Positions 54,324 to 62,730 of a stretch of 64,000 nucleotides of DNA are shown in pieces. Every line of letters starts with the position of its first letter. Position 1 is the stretch's first letter. The stretch is from positions 248,001 to 312,000 of the forward strand of contig NZ_AUFQ01000001.1 in NCBI RefSeq assembly GCF_000426585.1, read 5' to 3'. Position numbers and translations under genes: made by a program. A model generated the notes under the pieces. The model saw only the letters and a list, made by a program, of their open reading frames with translations. It was not told the DNA's origin and made no database searches. This stretch comes from Segatella baroniae DSM 16972 = JCM 13447 (GTDB lineage: Bacteria; Bacteroidota; Bacteroidia; Bacteroidales; Bacteroidaceae).

Positions 54324-55130
54324 TTATTTTTGTTCGGGAGCTGGCGCAGAAGGCTGTGCCAGCTGGTTGGGAGTGGGCGCTTCGCCCTGTGGCATGGAAG
54401 GAGGAGGCGCCATGGGCTGGCTGCCGGGAACTTCGCGCAGACCGTTCATGATCTGCTCGTTCTCCTGCGCCTTCTTGTAATAGTCTCTTACGTAGGGGTC
54501 GTTCTTGAACTTCTCCGTGGCCTTGCTCATGATGTCCTCGATCCATGGCGTGAGTTCGGGATACTGATAGCCAATAGTCACCATGAAAAAGACACCTGGC
54601 CCCAGGACATTGTCGAAATTCTCACACACGAAATTGGTCACCAGCTGGTCTTCCTGCTCCGTCAGTCTGTTGGCCTCGTGGCTCAACTGGACGTTGACAA
54701 CGTCCATATTCTTTCCATTCATGATGGCTTGGTCGTGCTTGTGCACCAATTCGGCCTCCTGACTTTTCAACTGGTTGTATTTGTTGACAAACTTGAAGAG
54801 CTTGTCGTTCAGCGGTGTGCCGCTCACCGTTTGCTGCGTATCGTCGATCTTGACCGTAATATCTCCGTCTTCTATCACAATGGGCATTACACTCTCGTCG
54901 TCCATGAAGATATTGGCCATCCTTACAGAGTCGTAAGTGCCGCTGAAATGAAACTGTCCATGGACTACATCACAAGAGTCCAAGCTTTTAAATTCGTTGT
55001 TTTTCAAGACTTTCAGATACAGTTTTCTTCCATCCAGATTCGAAACATTCGATGTTCCTTGAATGTTATATGAGTTCACACACGAGGTGAAAGCCATCAA
55101 AGATAAGAACAGGTATAGAATTTTATTCAT
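54324..55130 (-). CDS. DUF4369 lipoprotein with proline-rich tail
   Basis: A 268-residue protein with lipobox F-T-S-C (Cys17). The DUF4369 domain covers about 22-130 (G-R-K-L-Y-L-K-V-L, then D-S-C-D-V-V-H-G-Q-F-H-F-S-G). A helical part follows, and the last 40 residues are Pro/Gln/Ala-rich and disordered. Unlike the protein at 29650 it has no thioredoxin domain. Envelope-located, function unknown. First gene of the operon leading to pyrC. Confidence 0.82.
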   Translation of the reverse strand: MNKILYLFLSLMAFTSCVNSYNIQGTSNVSNLDGRKLYLKVLKNNEFKSLDSCDVVHGQFHFSGTYDSVRMANIFMDDESVMPIVIEDGDITVKIDDTQQTVSGTPLNDKLFKFVNKYNQLKSQEAELVHKHDQAIMNGKNMDVVNVQLSHEANRLTEQEDQLVTNFVCENFDNVLGPGVFFMVTIGYQYPELTPWIEDIMSKATEKFKNDPYVRDYYKKAQENEQIMNGLREVPGSQPMAPPPSMPQGEAPTPNQLAQPSAPAPEQK

Positions 55131-55150
55131 AAATGGATTATATTCATTAG

Positions 55151-55158
55151 CAAAGGTA
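55151..55158 (-). promoter_or_regulatory. -7 element TACCTTTG upstream of the DUF4369 operon
   Basis: Fits TAnnTTTG about 20 bp before the ATG at 55130. No TTTG at 19-20 bp upstream. Confidence 0.5.
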
Positions 55159-55235
55159 GCATGTATTATCGACGTTTGTCTGTTTTTTTATGCTATTTAA
55201 TTGATAGAAGTTCTCTTTTATATTTTTTTTTGGAT

Positions 55236-55655
55236 TCATTTTTTAGCCTTTTGGTCTTTTCCAAGCTCCGAAGAGATTCGATGCGTGGTATAAAGTTCGA
55301 GCAAAGCGGCAATCAAGAGCAAGAGAACCCATTTGTTATAGACATAATTCAGATAATCCGTGACATCGGAAAACAAAGGCCGCAACACTCCAAAAGCGTT
55401 GTCGACCATGAGCAGTCCTGCCAAAACAAACAATAGATTAGCCAAGTTCATGATTCTCTTCAGACGCTTGACCGTCATGGAAGCTCCCGAGTAGGTCTGC
55501 ATGAATTGGACGGTGCTGAAAAGAAACGCGCCCAACAGGAATATCCAACCAAACACCTGCTGGTGCCACATAAAGACATAGGTTCCGGCACCGACAACCA
55601 TCAATGCGCCACCGACAAGAAAAACAATACGCTGTATCAGGGTCAATTCTTTCAT
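55236..55655 (-). CDS. Small four-helix membrane protein, function unknown
   Basis: A 139-residue protein with four hydrophobic helices (about 10-28, 33-50, 70-88 and 105-122) and a basic tail G-K-D-Q-K-A-K-K. No motif I can name. It follows the FtsB-like gene by 45 bp on the same strand, so it may share its transcript. Confidence 0.75.
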   Translation of the reverse strand: MKELTLIQRIVFLVGGALMVVGAGTYVFMWHQQVFGWIFLLGAFLFSTVQFMQTYSGASMTVKRLKRIMNLANLLFVLAGLLMVDNAFGVLRPLFSDVTDYLNYVYNKWVLLLLIAALLELYTTHRISSELGKDQKAKK

Positions 55656-55700
55656 CTCATTGAAATTATGCTTTCATACAATAGCAAGCTGTCTGCGATG

Positions 55701-56051
55701 TCATTTCCGATTGCCGGCCAGACTTTCCTGGTTTTCATCCACCGGCAGCTCGTCGGAACTCAACACGAAGATGTCTTCGTCGTCAGCTTTCATGAAATAT
55801 CTTTCTCTGGCAATGCGTTCGATCGCCTTTGGATTGCTGCGAATCTCCTGTAATTGCTTGGAATCGGCTTCGTGTTGCTTTTCATACTTTCTGATTTCAT
55901 CTTTCAAGTCTTCAATCTGCAATTCGAGCCTCACACGTTTCAACACGCTGTCTTCTCCTACTACGCCTATCAGCAGGGTACATACCACGATTACGAGAAA
56001 ATACTTGTAATGGGATATGAAATTCCACAATATGTTCAGCCTGTTTGCCAT
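55701..56051 (-). CDS. FtsB/DivIC-like septum formation initiator
   Basis: A 116-residue bitopic protein from the ATG at 56051. Starts further upstream overlap a -7 element (TACTTTTG, 56066-56073). The N-terminal transmembrane segment is at about 15-33. It is followed by a coiled coil (L-E-L-Q-I-E-D-L-K-D-E-I-R-K-Y-E-K-Q) and the conserved A-R-E-R-Y-F-M-K. This is the DivIC/FtsB pattern of divisome scaffold proteins acting with FtsL and FtsQ. It is divergent from dnaX. Confidence 0.85.
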   Translation of the reverse strand: MANRLNILWNFISHYKYFLVIVVCTLLIGVVGEDSVLKRVRLELQIEDLKDEIRKYEKQHEADSKQLQEIRSNPKAIERIARERYFMKADDEDIFVLSSDELPVDENQESLAGNRK

Positions 56052-56136
56052 GAGTGAATCCATTGCAAAAGTAAATAAAAAAATCGCCATCCCCTTATCG
56101 GCCCGCTGAAAATTTAGATTAATTAATAAGACCATA

Positions 56137-56168
56137 TCTGCATTATTGGCTTAATTACAGTAACTTTG
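56137..56168 (+). promoter_or_regulatory. Promoter of dnaX
   Basis: TAACTTTG at 56161-56168, with TCTG (one mismatch to TTTG) at 56137-56140 and a 20-bp spacer. The start codon is 24 bp downstream. Confidence 0.65.
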
Positions 56169-56191
56169 CAAGAAGCTACAATATAATAATA

Positions 56192-58021
56192 ATGGAATAT
56201 ATCGTATCTGCACGCAAATACCGCCCTATGAGTTTTGACTCCGTTGTAGGGCAATCAGCACTTACTACTACTCTAAAAAATGCGGTGAAAAGCGGAAAGC
56301 TCGCCCACGCCTACCTGTTCTGCGGCCCACGCGGCGTAGGAAAGACGACCTGTGCGCGAATTTTCGCAAAGGCCATCAATTGCCAGAATCCGACCGAAGA
56401 CGGAGAGGCTTGCAACTGTTGCGAAAGCTGCCAGTCGTTCAATGAGCAGCGGTCGTTCAACATCTTTGAATTGGATGCGGCCAGCAACAACTCCGTGGAA
56501 AACATCAAGACGCTGATGGAGCAAACCCGCATTCCGCCACAGGTGGGACGCTACAAGGTTTTCATCATCGACGAGGTACACATGCTTTCGACGGCGGCCT
56601 TCAACGCGTTTCTGAAAACGCTGGAAGAACCACCCGCACACGTGATTTTCATCCTGGCCACGACCGAAAAGCACAAGATATTGCCTACCATCTTGTCGCG
56701 CTGTCAAATCTACGACTTCGAGAGAATGACTGTCGCCAACACCATCAACCACCTGAAAAAAGTTGCGGAGAAGGAAGGCGTCGCATACGAGGAGCAGGCT
56801 TTGGAACTGATTGCGGAGAAGGCAGACGGCGGAATGCGCGACGCGTTGTCCATCTTCGACCAGGCCGCCAGCTTCTGCCAAGGCAACATCACTTACCAGA
56901 AGGTCATAGAAGACCTCAACGTTCTCGACTCTGAAAACTATTTCAAAATCATAGACAACGCCTTGGAGAACAAGGTCAGCGACATCATGCTGCTTCTGAA
57001 CGGCATTCTTGGCAAAGGTTTTGACGGGGGAAACCTCATCAACGGCCTGTCGGGACATGTCCGCAACCTGCTCATGGCAAAGGATCCCGTGACGATACCG
57101 TTGCTGGAATGCAGCCAACAGCAGGCACGAAAGTATCAACAACAGGCACAGAAATGCCCTACTCCTTTTCTATACAGGACCTTGAAGATCATGAACCAAT
57201 GCGACGTCAACTACAAGCAAAGCAGCAGCAAACGCCTGTTAGTGGAACTTACGTTGATTCAAGTCGCCCAGATTACGCAAGCTGACGACAAGGACGTGCC
57301 TGTCGCGGGGCGCAGCCCTAAAAGATTGAAATCCCTGTTCAGCCCAATATCCAATTCCCAACCGCATCAGGCTATGCAGGTGGCCGAGGTTGAGAAGAAG
57401 GAAGACACCCCTTTGTCGACAAACCAACCAAGCCTTTCAAACCCATCAAAGACGGAGGAAACGGTCGATTCGCCCGCTACGCCCGCCAACAGCTCCGTTC
57501 CGCCGCCCCTCAAACCCCAAGAGGAGAGTACGGGTGGCACCCTTTCGTCTCCCAAATTCAAGCTGGGGAGTATCGGTTTCACTTTCAACGACATACGAAG
57601 GGGGCCGGAAAAGCCCGCCTACCAGAAAGAGCCGGAGGTCAAAGACCACAAAGCTGCCAGCCAGTTTACGCAGGAAGACTTGGAACTGCAATGGATGTCG
57701 ATGTGCAATCGCATGCCTCAACAAATGGTAGGCATGGCTTCCAGGCTCAAGAATGTCGTGCCGAAGATAACAAACTACCCGGCCATTGAAGTTATCTTTG
57801 ACAATCAAATCCTACTCAACCAGGTGGAAAACATCAAAGGCCGCATCAGAGTGACGTTGGCCAACAGCCTTCACAACGCGGCTCTGACACTCGACTTTCG
57901 CTTGGCCGAGGCCGAGGAATTCACCAAAATGCTCAGCAAGCGCGAAGTGTTCGACGAGATAAGAAAGGCAAATCCAGCAATAGAGAAACTTCGTTCATTG
58001 CTGGATTTGGAAATGGCTTAG
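56192..58021 (+). CDS. dnaX: DNA polymerase III subunit tau/gamma
   Basis: A 609-residue clamp-loader ATPase. Y-R-P-M-S-F-D-S-V-V-G-Q opens the AAA+ core. Walker A is G-P-R-G-V-G-K-T-T. The zinc motif C-N-C-C-E-S-C lies at about 74-80. D-E-V-H-M-L-S is Walker B and S-R-C is sensor 1. After residue 370 a low-complexity Pro/Ser/Glu region links to the C-terminal tau domain. I see no stop-generating slippery site, so only the full-length form is expected. It overlaps convergent asnA by 4 bp. Confidence 0.96.
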   Translation: MEYIVSARKYRPMSFDSVVGQSALTTTLKNAVKSGKLAHAYLFCGPRGVGKTTCARIFAKAINCQNPTEDGEACNCCESCQSFNEQRSFNIFELDAASNNSVENIKTLMEQTRIPPQVGRYKVFIIDEVHMLSTAAFNAFLKTLEEPPAHVIFILATTEKHKILPTILSRCQIYDFERMTVANTINHLKKVAEKEGVAYEEQALELIAEKADGGMRDALSIFDQAASFCQGNITYQKVIEDLNVLDSENYFKIIDNALENKVSDIMLLLNGILGKGFDGGNLINGLSGHVRNLLMAKDPVTIPLLECSQQQARKYQQQAQKCPTPFLYRTLKIMNQCDVNYKQSSSKRLLVELTLIQVAQITQADDKDVPVAGRSPKRLKSLFSPISNSQPHQAMQVAEVEKKEDTPLSTNQPSLSNPSKTEETVDSPATPANSSVPPPLKPQEESTGGTLSSPKFKLGSIGFTFNDIRRGPEKPAYQKEPEVKDHKAASQFTQEDLELQWMSMCNRMPQQMVGMASRLKNVVPKITNYPAIEVIFDNQILLNQVENIKGRIRVTLANSLHNAALTLDFRLAEAEEFTKMLSKREVFDEIRKANPAIEKLRSLLDLEMA

Positions 58022-59052
58022 ATTAGATTCATCCCTGACTCCTCACATTCCCGGCGCATGTCGTCGGGCCATATACTGGCTTGAATCTCGCCAATGTGGG
58101 CTTTATGCAGCAAAACCATGCACAATCGGCTTTGTCCTATACCGCCACCAATGCTCAATGGCAGTTTGCCTTGCAGCAACTGCTGATGAAAAAACAGTTT
58201 TTCCCGTTCTTCCTTGCCTTCAATCTTCAACTGGCGCACCAGGCTGACATCGTCCACACGGATTCCCATGGAGCTTAACTCTATGGATCGCTCTAAGATT
58301 GGATACCAAATCAAGATGTCACCATTCAACCCCACCTTTCCGTTTTCAGCCTTCGTACTCCAGTCATCATAGTCCGGTGCACGGCCGTCGTGCTTTTCTC
58401 CGTTGCTCAAAAGCCCGCCAATCCCCTCTATAAAGACTGCGCCAAACTTTTTGCAGATGGCATCTTCACGCTCTTTTGCGGTCATGTCGGGATACATTTG
58501 CAGCAATTCCTCACTATGAACGAAGTGGATTTCTTCGGGCAAGAAGGCTTTCAACTCCGGATAAGTCTCACAAGTAAGGTATTCCGTACGCCGGATTGCG
58601 GCATAGATTCTTCTGACAACATCCTCCAAAAAGGCAAGCGTTCGTTGCCGCTGGGTAATGACTGCCTCCCAATCCCACTGGTCTACATACAGACTATGCA
58701 GGTTGTCCAGCTCCTCATCGGCCCTGATGGCATTCATATCGGTATAGACTCCGTAGCCCGGTTCCACCTCATATTCCGCCAAAGTAAGCCTCTTCCATTT
58801 GGCCAAAGAATGTACGACCTCCGCTTCTGCGTCGTTCAAATCCTTGATGGGAAAGGTAACCGGGCGTTCAATGCCATTCAAATCGTCATTGATTCCCAAT
58901 CCTTTCAACACAAACAAAGGCGCGGTGACACGACGCAGCCGCAATTCCGTCGACAGATTCTGCTGAAAAAACTCCTTGATGAGCTTTATTCCCTGCTCCG
59001 TCTGCCGCATATCAAGCAAAGCCCTGTAGCCTTTTGGTTTTATCAATTTCAT
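58018..59052 (-). CDS. asnA: Aspartate--ammonia ligase
   Basis: A 344-residue class II synthetase-like enzyme that makes asparagine from aspartate, ammonia and ATP. R-R-V-T-A-P-L-F-V, R-P-V-T-F-P-I-K-D, G-V-Y-T-D-M-N-A-I-R-A-D-E and G-G-I-G-Q-S-R-L are family segments. Length matches the roughly 330-residue E. coli enzyme. It is 48 bp downstream of the antiporter gene on the same strand. Confidence 0.95.
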   Translation of the reverse strand: MKLIKPKGYRALLDMRQTEQGIKLIKEFFQQNLSTELRLRRVTAPLFVLKGLGINDDLNGIERPVTFPIKDLNDAEAEVVHSLAKWKRLTLAEYEVEPGYGVYTDMNAIRADEELDNLHSLYVDQWDWEAVITQRQRTLAFLEDVVRRIYAAIRRTEYLTCETYPELKAFLPEEIHFVHSEELLQMYPDMTAKEREDAICKKFGAVFIEGIGGLLSNGEKHDGRAPDYDDWSTKAENGKVGLNGDILIWYPILERSIELSSMGIRVDDVSLVRQLKIEGKEEREKLFFHQQLLQGKLPLSIGGGIGQSRLCMVLLHKAHIGEIQASIWPDDMRRECEESGMNLI

Positions 59053-59100
59053 ATAATGAACAATTATAGCTTTCTACATTATTATATATCACGTCCTACA

Positions 59101-61359
59101 TCACACCACACGGCTGGACGAGTTCGCTTCGAACAGCCGTGTCAAGGAGTCCTCCTCCCCCACGACCCAAACGATATCGCCTTTCTCGAAGGTTCTCTTG
59201 GGGTCCATCATCGTCAGATTCTCCTGTCCTTCCTCCACGCCGACGACCATACAGCCATATAAGTCCCTTATGCCACTTGCCTTCAAGGTCTTGCCGACCA
59301 AGCTGCCACTGCCGCTGACTATCATTTGCCGCAGCTTCATCTCCCGCTTCTCCACTTCCAAATCGGCAGGCACCAACTCCCTCTCTACGCTGTCGCCAAA
59401 GAGTTTCAGCTGGTCGTCGTTGCCAATCACCTGCAACTGGTCGCCGGGAAACAAGACCGTCTCGCCGTTGGGAATGTTTATCCGATGGGCGCCCCGCAAA
59501 ATGCTGCTCACGTGAACTCCGAAGCGGTTGCGCATCTGCAGATTAGAAAGCTTCTTTCCAGCCCACAGGGAATCTTCGGGCAGCTCGAAATGACCTATAT
59601 GTATGTCGCGATCCAACAAATGCCCCGCATACAACGGCCTTTTGGTACCCTGCACCTGGGCTTGGATGTCCCTTGAGCGCAGATTCAACATGAACTGCCG
59701 CTCCATTTTGATGCTTCTCGTCTTTGCCAACCGTGAATACATGATGAGTCCCACGACCGCCGTCCCCATGCAAATCATCAACGCGTTGGTGAAACGAGTC
59801 AGGTAATTGATGATGTAGAAGACAAACATCAACGCGACAATGAAACGCACGACGATTGTAAACACCAATGGCGGACGATTGAAATTGCTTTCCACCCAAA
59901 GCCGTTTGAACTCGTCGCTGTGATTCTTCTTCATGACCATGGCCCGCAAGAACGGGGCTATCAAGACTATCGTGGCCACACCGGTGATGGCGTTGGCATA
60001 CCAATGCAATTCCCACCCCGGCAAAAGCCGACGGACGATGGGCAATACAAACGTGAACATGACGGCAATCACCGCTGCCGACAATATGCCATACACGATC
60101 GTGTTGAGCGACATTTGGTAGAGCAGCCGCTTCCACTTGTTTTGCTGGGTCGTATGGGGATGACTCATCTGCATGCTGTTGAGCCAGTGAATCAACTTGT
60201 CGGGCAAGTGCTTTTCTAATCTACAGTAGACAGGATTCGCCAACTTGATCATATAGGGGGTGAGGAACGTCGTTATCACGCTCACCGCCACCACGACAGG
60301 ATAGAGGAACTTGCCAATGACCCCTAATCCAAGGCCCATGGAAGCGATGATGAAGCTGAATTCACCAATCTGCGACATGGAGAAGCCGCACTTCATGGCC
60401 GACTTCAGCGACTCGCCGGCCAGCATGAAAGCCAATGTTCCGAAGACGGCCTGCCCCAAGACGATGGTCAACACCAGCACGACGATGGGCAAGGCGTACT
60501 GGACTATCACGTGCGGATCGACCAGCATGCCTACTGACACGAAGAAGATGGCACCGAAAAGGTTCTTGACAGGCTCCACCAACTTGACGATGCGGTCGGC
60601 TTCCACGGTTTCGGCCAAGATACTGCCCATGATGAAGGCGCCGAAAGCTTCACTGAAGCCCACCTCAGTGGAGAACACGGCCATGGCGCAGCACAGACCC
60701 AGCGCCACGATGAGCATGGTCTCGTTGTTGACCAGCTTCCGCACGGAGCGCAGCAACATCGGAATGGCATAGATACCCACCACCAGCCACAAGACCAGGA
60801 AGAACACAATCTTCATGGCCGACGTCAGCATCGTGCCGCCATTGGCATGTCCCGTAGCCATGGCGCTCAACATCACCATCATGACGATGGCCAGAATGTC
60901 TTCCAATATCAGGACACTCATCACCCTTCCGGCAAACTGCTGCTGCCGAAGGCCCAAGTCGTCGAAGGCTTTGTATATGATCGTCGTGGAGCTCATGGCC
61001 AACATGCCGCCCAGGAAGATGCAGTCCATCTTCGCCCAACCGAAGGCGTGGCCGACACTTATGCCCAACGCCATCATGCAGAAGATGATGATGGCGGCGG
61101 AGATGACGGGCGAGGCGCCCATCTTCAATATCTTCTTAAAAGAAAAATCCAGTCCCAAACTGAACAGCGTGAACATCACGCCGATTTCCGCCCAGGAATG
61201 GATATTGGCTTCATCAACCACAGACATCGTGTAAGGCATGTGTGGCGAGACCAGGAATCCCGCCACAAGATAGCCTAACACCAAGGGTTGACGCAGTTTC
61301 TTGAAAACGATTGTAGTGACACCCGCTACAATCAGTATCAACGCAAGATCTCTTATCAT
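59101..61359 (-). CDS. CPA2-family cation:proton antiporter with RCK_C domains
   Basis: A 752-residue protein. Twelve or so transmembrane helices lie in 1-385, with F-S-L-G-L-D-F-S-F and S-S-T-T-I-I-Y-K-A-F-D. A second membrane stretch (about 415-545) follows, then two TrkA-C-like regulatory domains (about 580-655 and 670-750). These have G-V-H-V-S-S-I-L-R-G and G-D-Q-L-Q-V-I-G-N. It exchanges K+ or Na+ for H+; the ion is not readable. It overlaps pepT by one base (TAATG). Confidence 0.9.
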   Translation of the reverse strand: MIRDLALILIVAGVTTIVFKKLRQPLVLGYLVAGFLVSPHMPYTMSVVDEANIHSWAEIGVMFTLFSLGLDFSFKKILKMGASPVISAAIIIFCMMALGISVGHAFGWAKMDCIFLGGMLAMSSTTIIYKAFDDLGLRQQQFAGRVMSVLILEDILAIVMMVMLSAMATGHANGGTMLTSAMKIVFFLVLWLVVGIYAIPMLLRSVRKLVNNETMLIVALGLCCAMAVFSTEVGFSEAFGAFIMGSILAETVEADRIVKLVEPVKNLFGAIFFVSVGMLVDPHVIVQYALPIVVLVLTIVLGQAVFGTLAFMLAGESLKSAMKCGFSMSQIGEFSFIIASMGLGLGVIGKFLYPVVVAVSVITTFLTPYMIKLANPVYCRLEKHLPDKLIHWLNSMQMSHPHTTQQNKWKRLLYQMSLNTIVYGILSAAVIAVMFTFVLPIVRRLLPGWELHWYANAITGVATIVLIAPFLRAMVMKKNHSDEFKRLWVESNFNRPPLVFTIVVRFIVALMFVFYIINYLTRFTNALMICMGTAVVGLIMYSRLAKTRSIKMERQFMLNLRSRDIQAQVQGTKRPLYAGHLLDRDIHIGHFELPEDSLWAGKKLSNLQMRNRFGVHVSSILRGAHRINIPNGETVLFPGDQLQVIGNDDQLKLFGDSVERELVPADLEVEKREMKLRQMIVSGSGSLVGKTLKASGIRDLYGCMVVGVEEGQENLTMMDPKRTFEKGDIVWVVGEEDSLTRLFEANSSSRVV

Positions 61360-62582
61360 TAATCTTCAAAATTTCCAGTAATCTCACATATCTTCGCAAT
61401 CACGCTGACGGCTTTCTCCATCACCTGGATGCTTACGAATTCATGTGGACCATGGAAATTGACGCCGCCCGCGAAGATGTTCGGACACGGCAGTCCCTTG
61501 AAGCTCAACTGGGCTCCATCCGTTCCGCCGCGTATCGGCTCCACCTTCGGAGCGACTCCGCTTTCCTGCATGGCGCGCAGAACGATGTCGATGACGTGCA
61601 TGTTGGGATCGATCTTCTCTTTCATATTATAATACTGATCCTTCATGTCTATCGTCACGGTGCCCTCTCCATACTTGGCGTTCATCTTGTCCACGCACGC
61701 CTGCATGAAGTCTTTCCGCTCCTCAAACTTGTCGCGGTCGTGGTCGCGGATGATATAGCTGAGCTTGGCCTCTTCCGTTCGGCTGTCGATATTGAGCAGA
61801 TGATAGAAGCCTTCGTAACCTTCCGTCGCTTCGGGGATGTCGGTATCGGGTATCATGGCGTTGAACTCGCAGACCAGTCGGTTGGCGTTCACCATCTTGC
61901 CCTTGGCATACCCCGTATGCACGCTCACGCCTTTGATGTGCACTTTGGCACCGGCGGCATTGAAATTCTCGTATTCCAAGTCGCCCTCGTCGCCTCCGTC
62001 CATGGTGTAGGCCCAGTCGCAGCCGAACTTTTCCACATCGAAATGATGGGCGCCCCTACCGATTTCCTCGTCGGGATTGAACCCCACACGAATGTCTCCG
62101 TGCTTGATTTCGTCATGGTCGCGCAGATAGCACATGGCCTGGACAATCTCCGCAATGCCGGCTTTGTCGTCCGCGCCCAGCAATGTGGTGCCGTCGGTCA
62201 CGATCAAGTCTTCACCCACATGCTCCTTCAGTTCGGGAAACTTCTCCACCGACGTCACGATGCCGTCGCCCAGCACGATGTCCTTGCCGTCGTAATTGCG
62301 TATGATGCGGGCCTTGACGTCCTTTCCGCTGGCGTCGGGGCTGGTGTCGTAGTGTGAAATGAAGCCGATGGTCGGCGTTTTCTTTTTCGTATTTGACTTC
62401 AACGTGGCGTAGATGTATCCCATCTCGTCCATCTCCACGTCTGCCAAACCTTCGTCCTGAAGCTCCTTGGCAAGGTACTTGGCAAATTCCAACTGCTTGG
62501 CTGTACTGGGCACACGCTCCGAATCCTCGCTCGATTGTGTGTCAAACTTGGTGTAATTGATAAATCTTTCCGTAAGATCCAT
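61359..62582 (-). CDS. pepT: Peptidase T (tripeptidase)
   Basis: A 407-residue M20 metallopeptidase, the normal PepT length. The start at 62582 gives M-D-L-T-E-R-F and lies 30 bp after a consensus promoter; the longer frame crosses that promoter. Metal ligands: [31 protein letters not shown]. It removes N-terminal residues from tripeptides. First gene of a pepT, antiporter, asnA operon. Confidence 0.96.
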   Translation of the reverse strand: MDLTERFINYTKFDTQSSEDSERVPSTAKQLEFAKYLAKELQDEGLADVEMDEMGYIYATLKSNTKKKTPTIGFISHYDTSPDASGKDVKARIIRNYDGKDIVLGDGIVTSVEKFPELKEHVGEDLIVTDGTTLLGADDKAGIAEIVQAMCYLRDHDEIKHGDIRVGFNPDEEIGRGAHHFDVEKFGCDWAYTMDGGDEGDLEYENFNAAGAKVHIKGVSVHTGYAKGKMVNANRLVCEFNAMIPDTDIPEATEGYEGFYHLLNIDSRTEEAKLSYIIRDHDRDKFEERKDFMQACVDKMNAKYGEGTVTIDMKDQYYNMKEKIDPNMHVIDIVLRAMQESGVAPKVEPIRGGTDGAQLSFKGLPCPNIFAGGVNFHGPHEFVSIQVMEKAVSVIAKICEITGNFED

Positions 62583-62611
62583 ATTCAAAAGCAATATAAT
62601 TGTTATACTTG

Positions 62612-62642
62612 CAAATGTACGTAAAAAAACAATCCGAACAAA
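62612..62642 (-). promoter_or_regulatory. Promoter of pepT
   Basis: Reading leftward, TTTG (62639-62642), a 19-bp spacer, then TACATTTG (62612-62619): an exact Bacteroidetes promoter. It fixes the pepT start at 62582. Confidence 0.88.
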
Positions 62643-62664
62643 ATACACAAGCCTTGTTTAACAT

Positions 62665-62694
62665 AAAAAGCAATGAAGTCCACGCTCCATTGCT
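62665..62694 (-). terminator. Rho-independent terminator after the GDPD gene
   Basis: Leftward, AGCAATG (62688-62694) pairs with CATTGCT (62669-62675) across a 12-nt loop, followed by TTTT. It lies 36 bp beyond the stop at 62731. Confidence 0.82.
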
Positions 62695-62730
62695 CTCTAT
62701 CGCTGCATTTGCTTTCATGTCATCGGCCCC

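Noticed and set aside
56755-56765. Run of A in dnaX as a programmed frameshift site for gamma
   Set aside because: It is early in the ATPase domain and no downstream stem or nearby -1 stop fits a functional gamma product.
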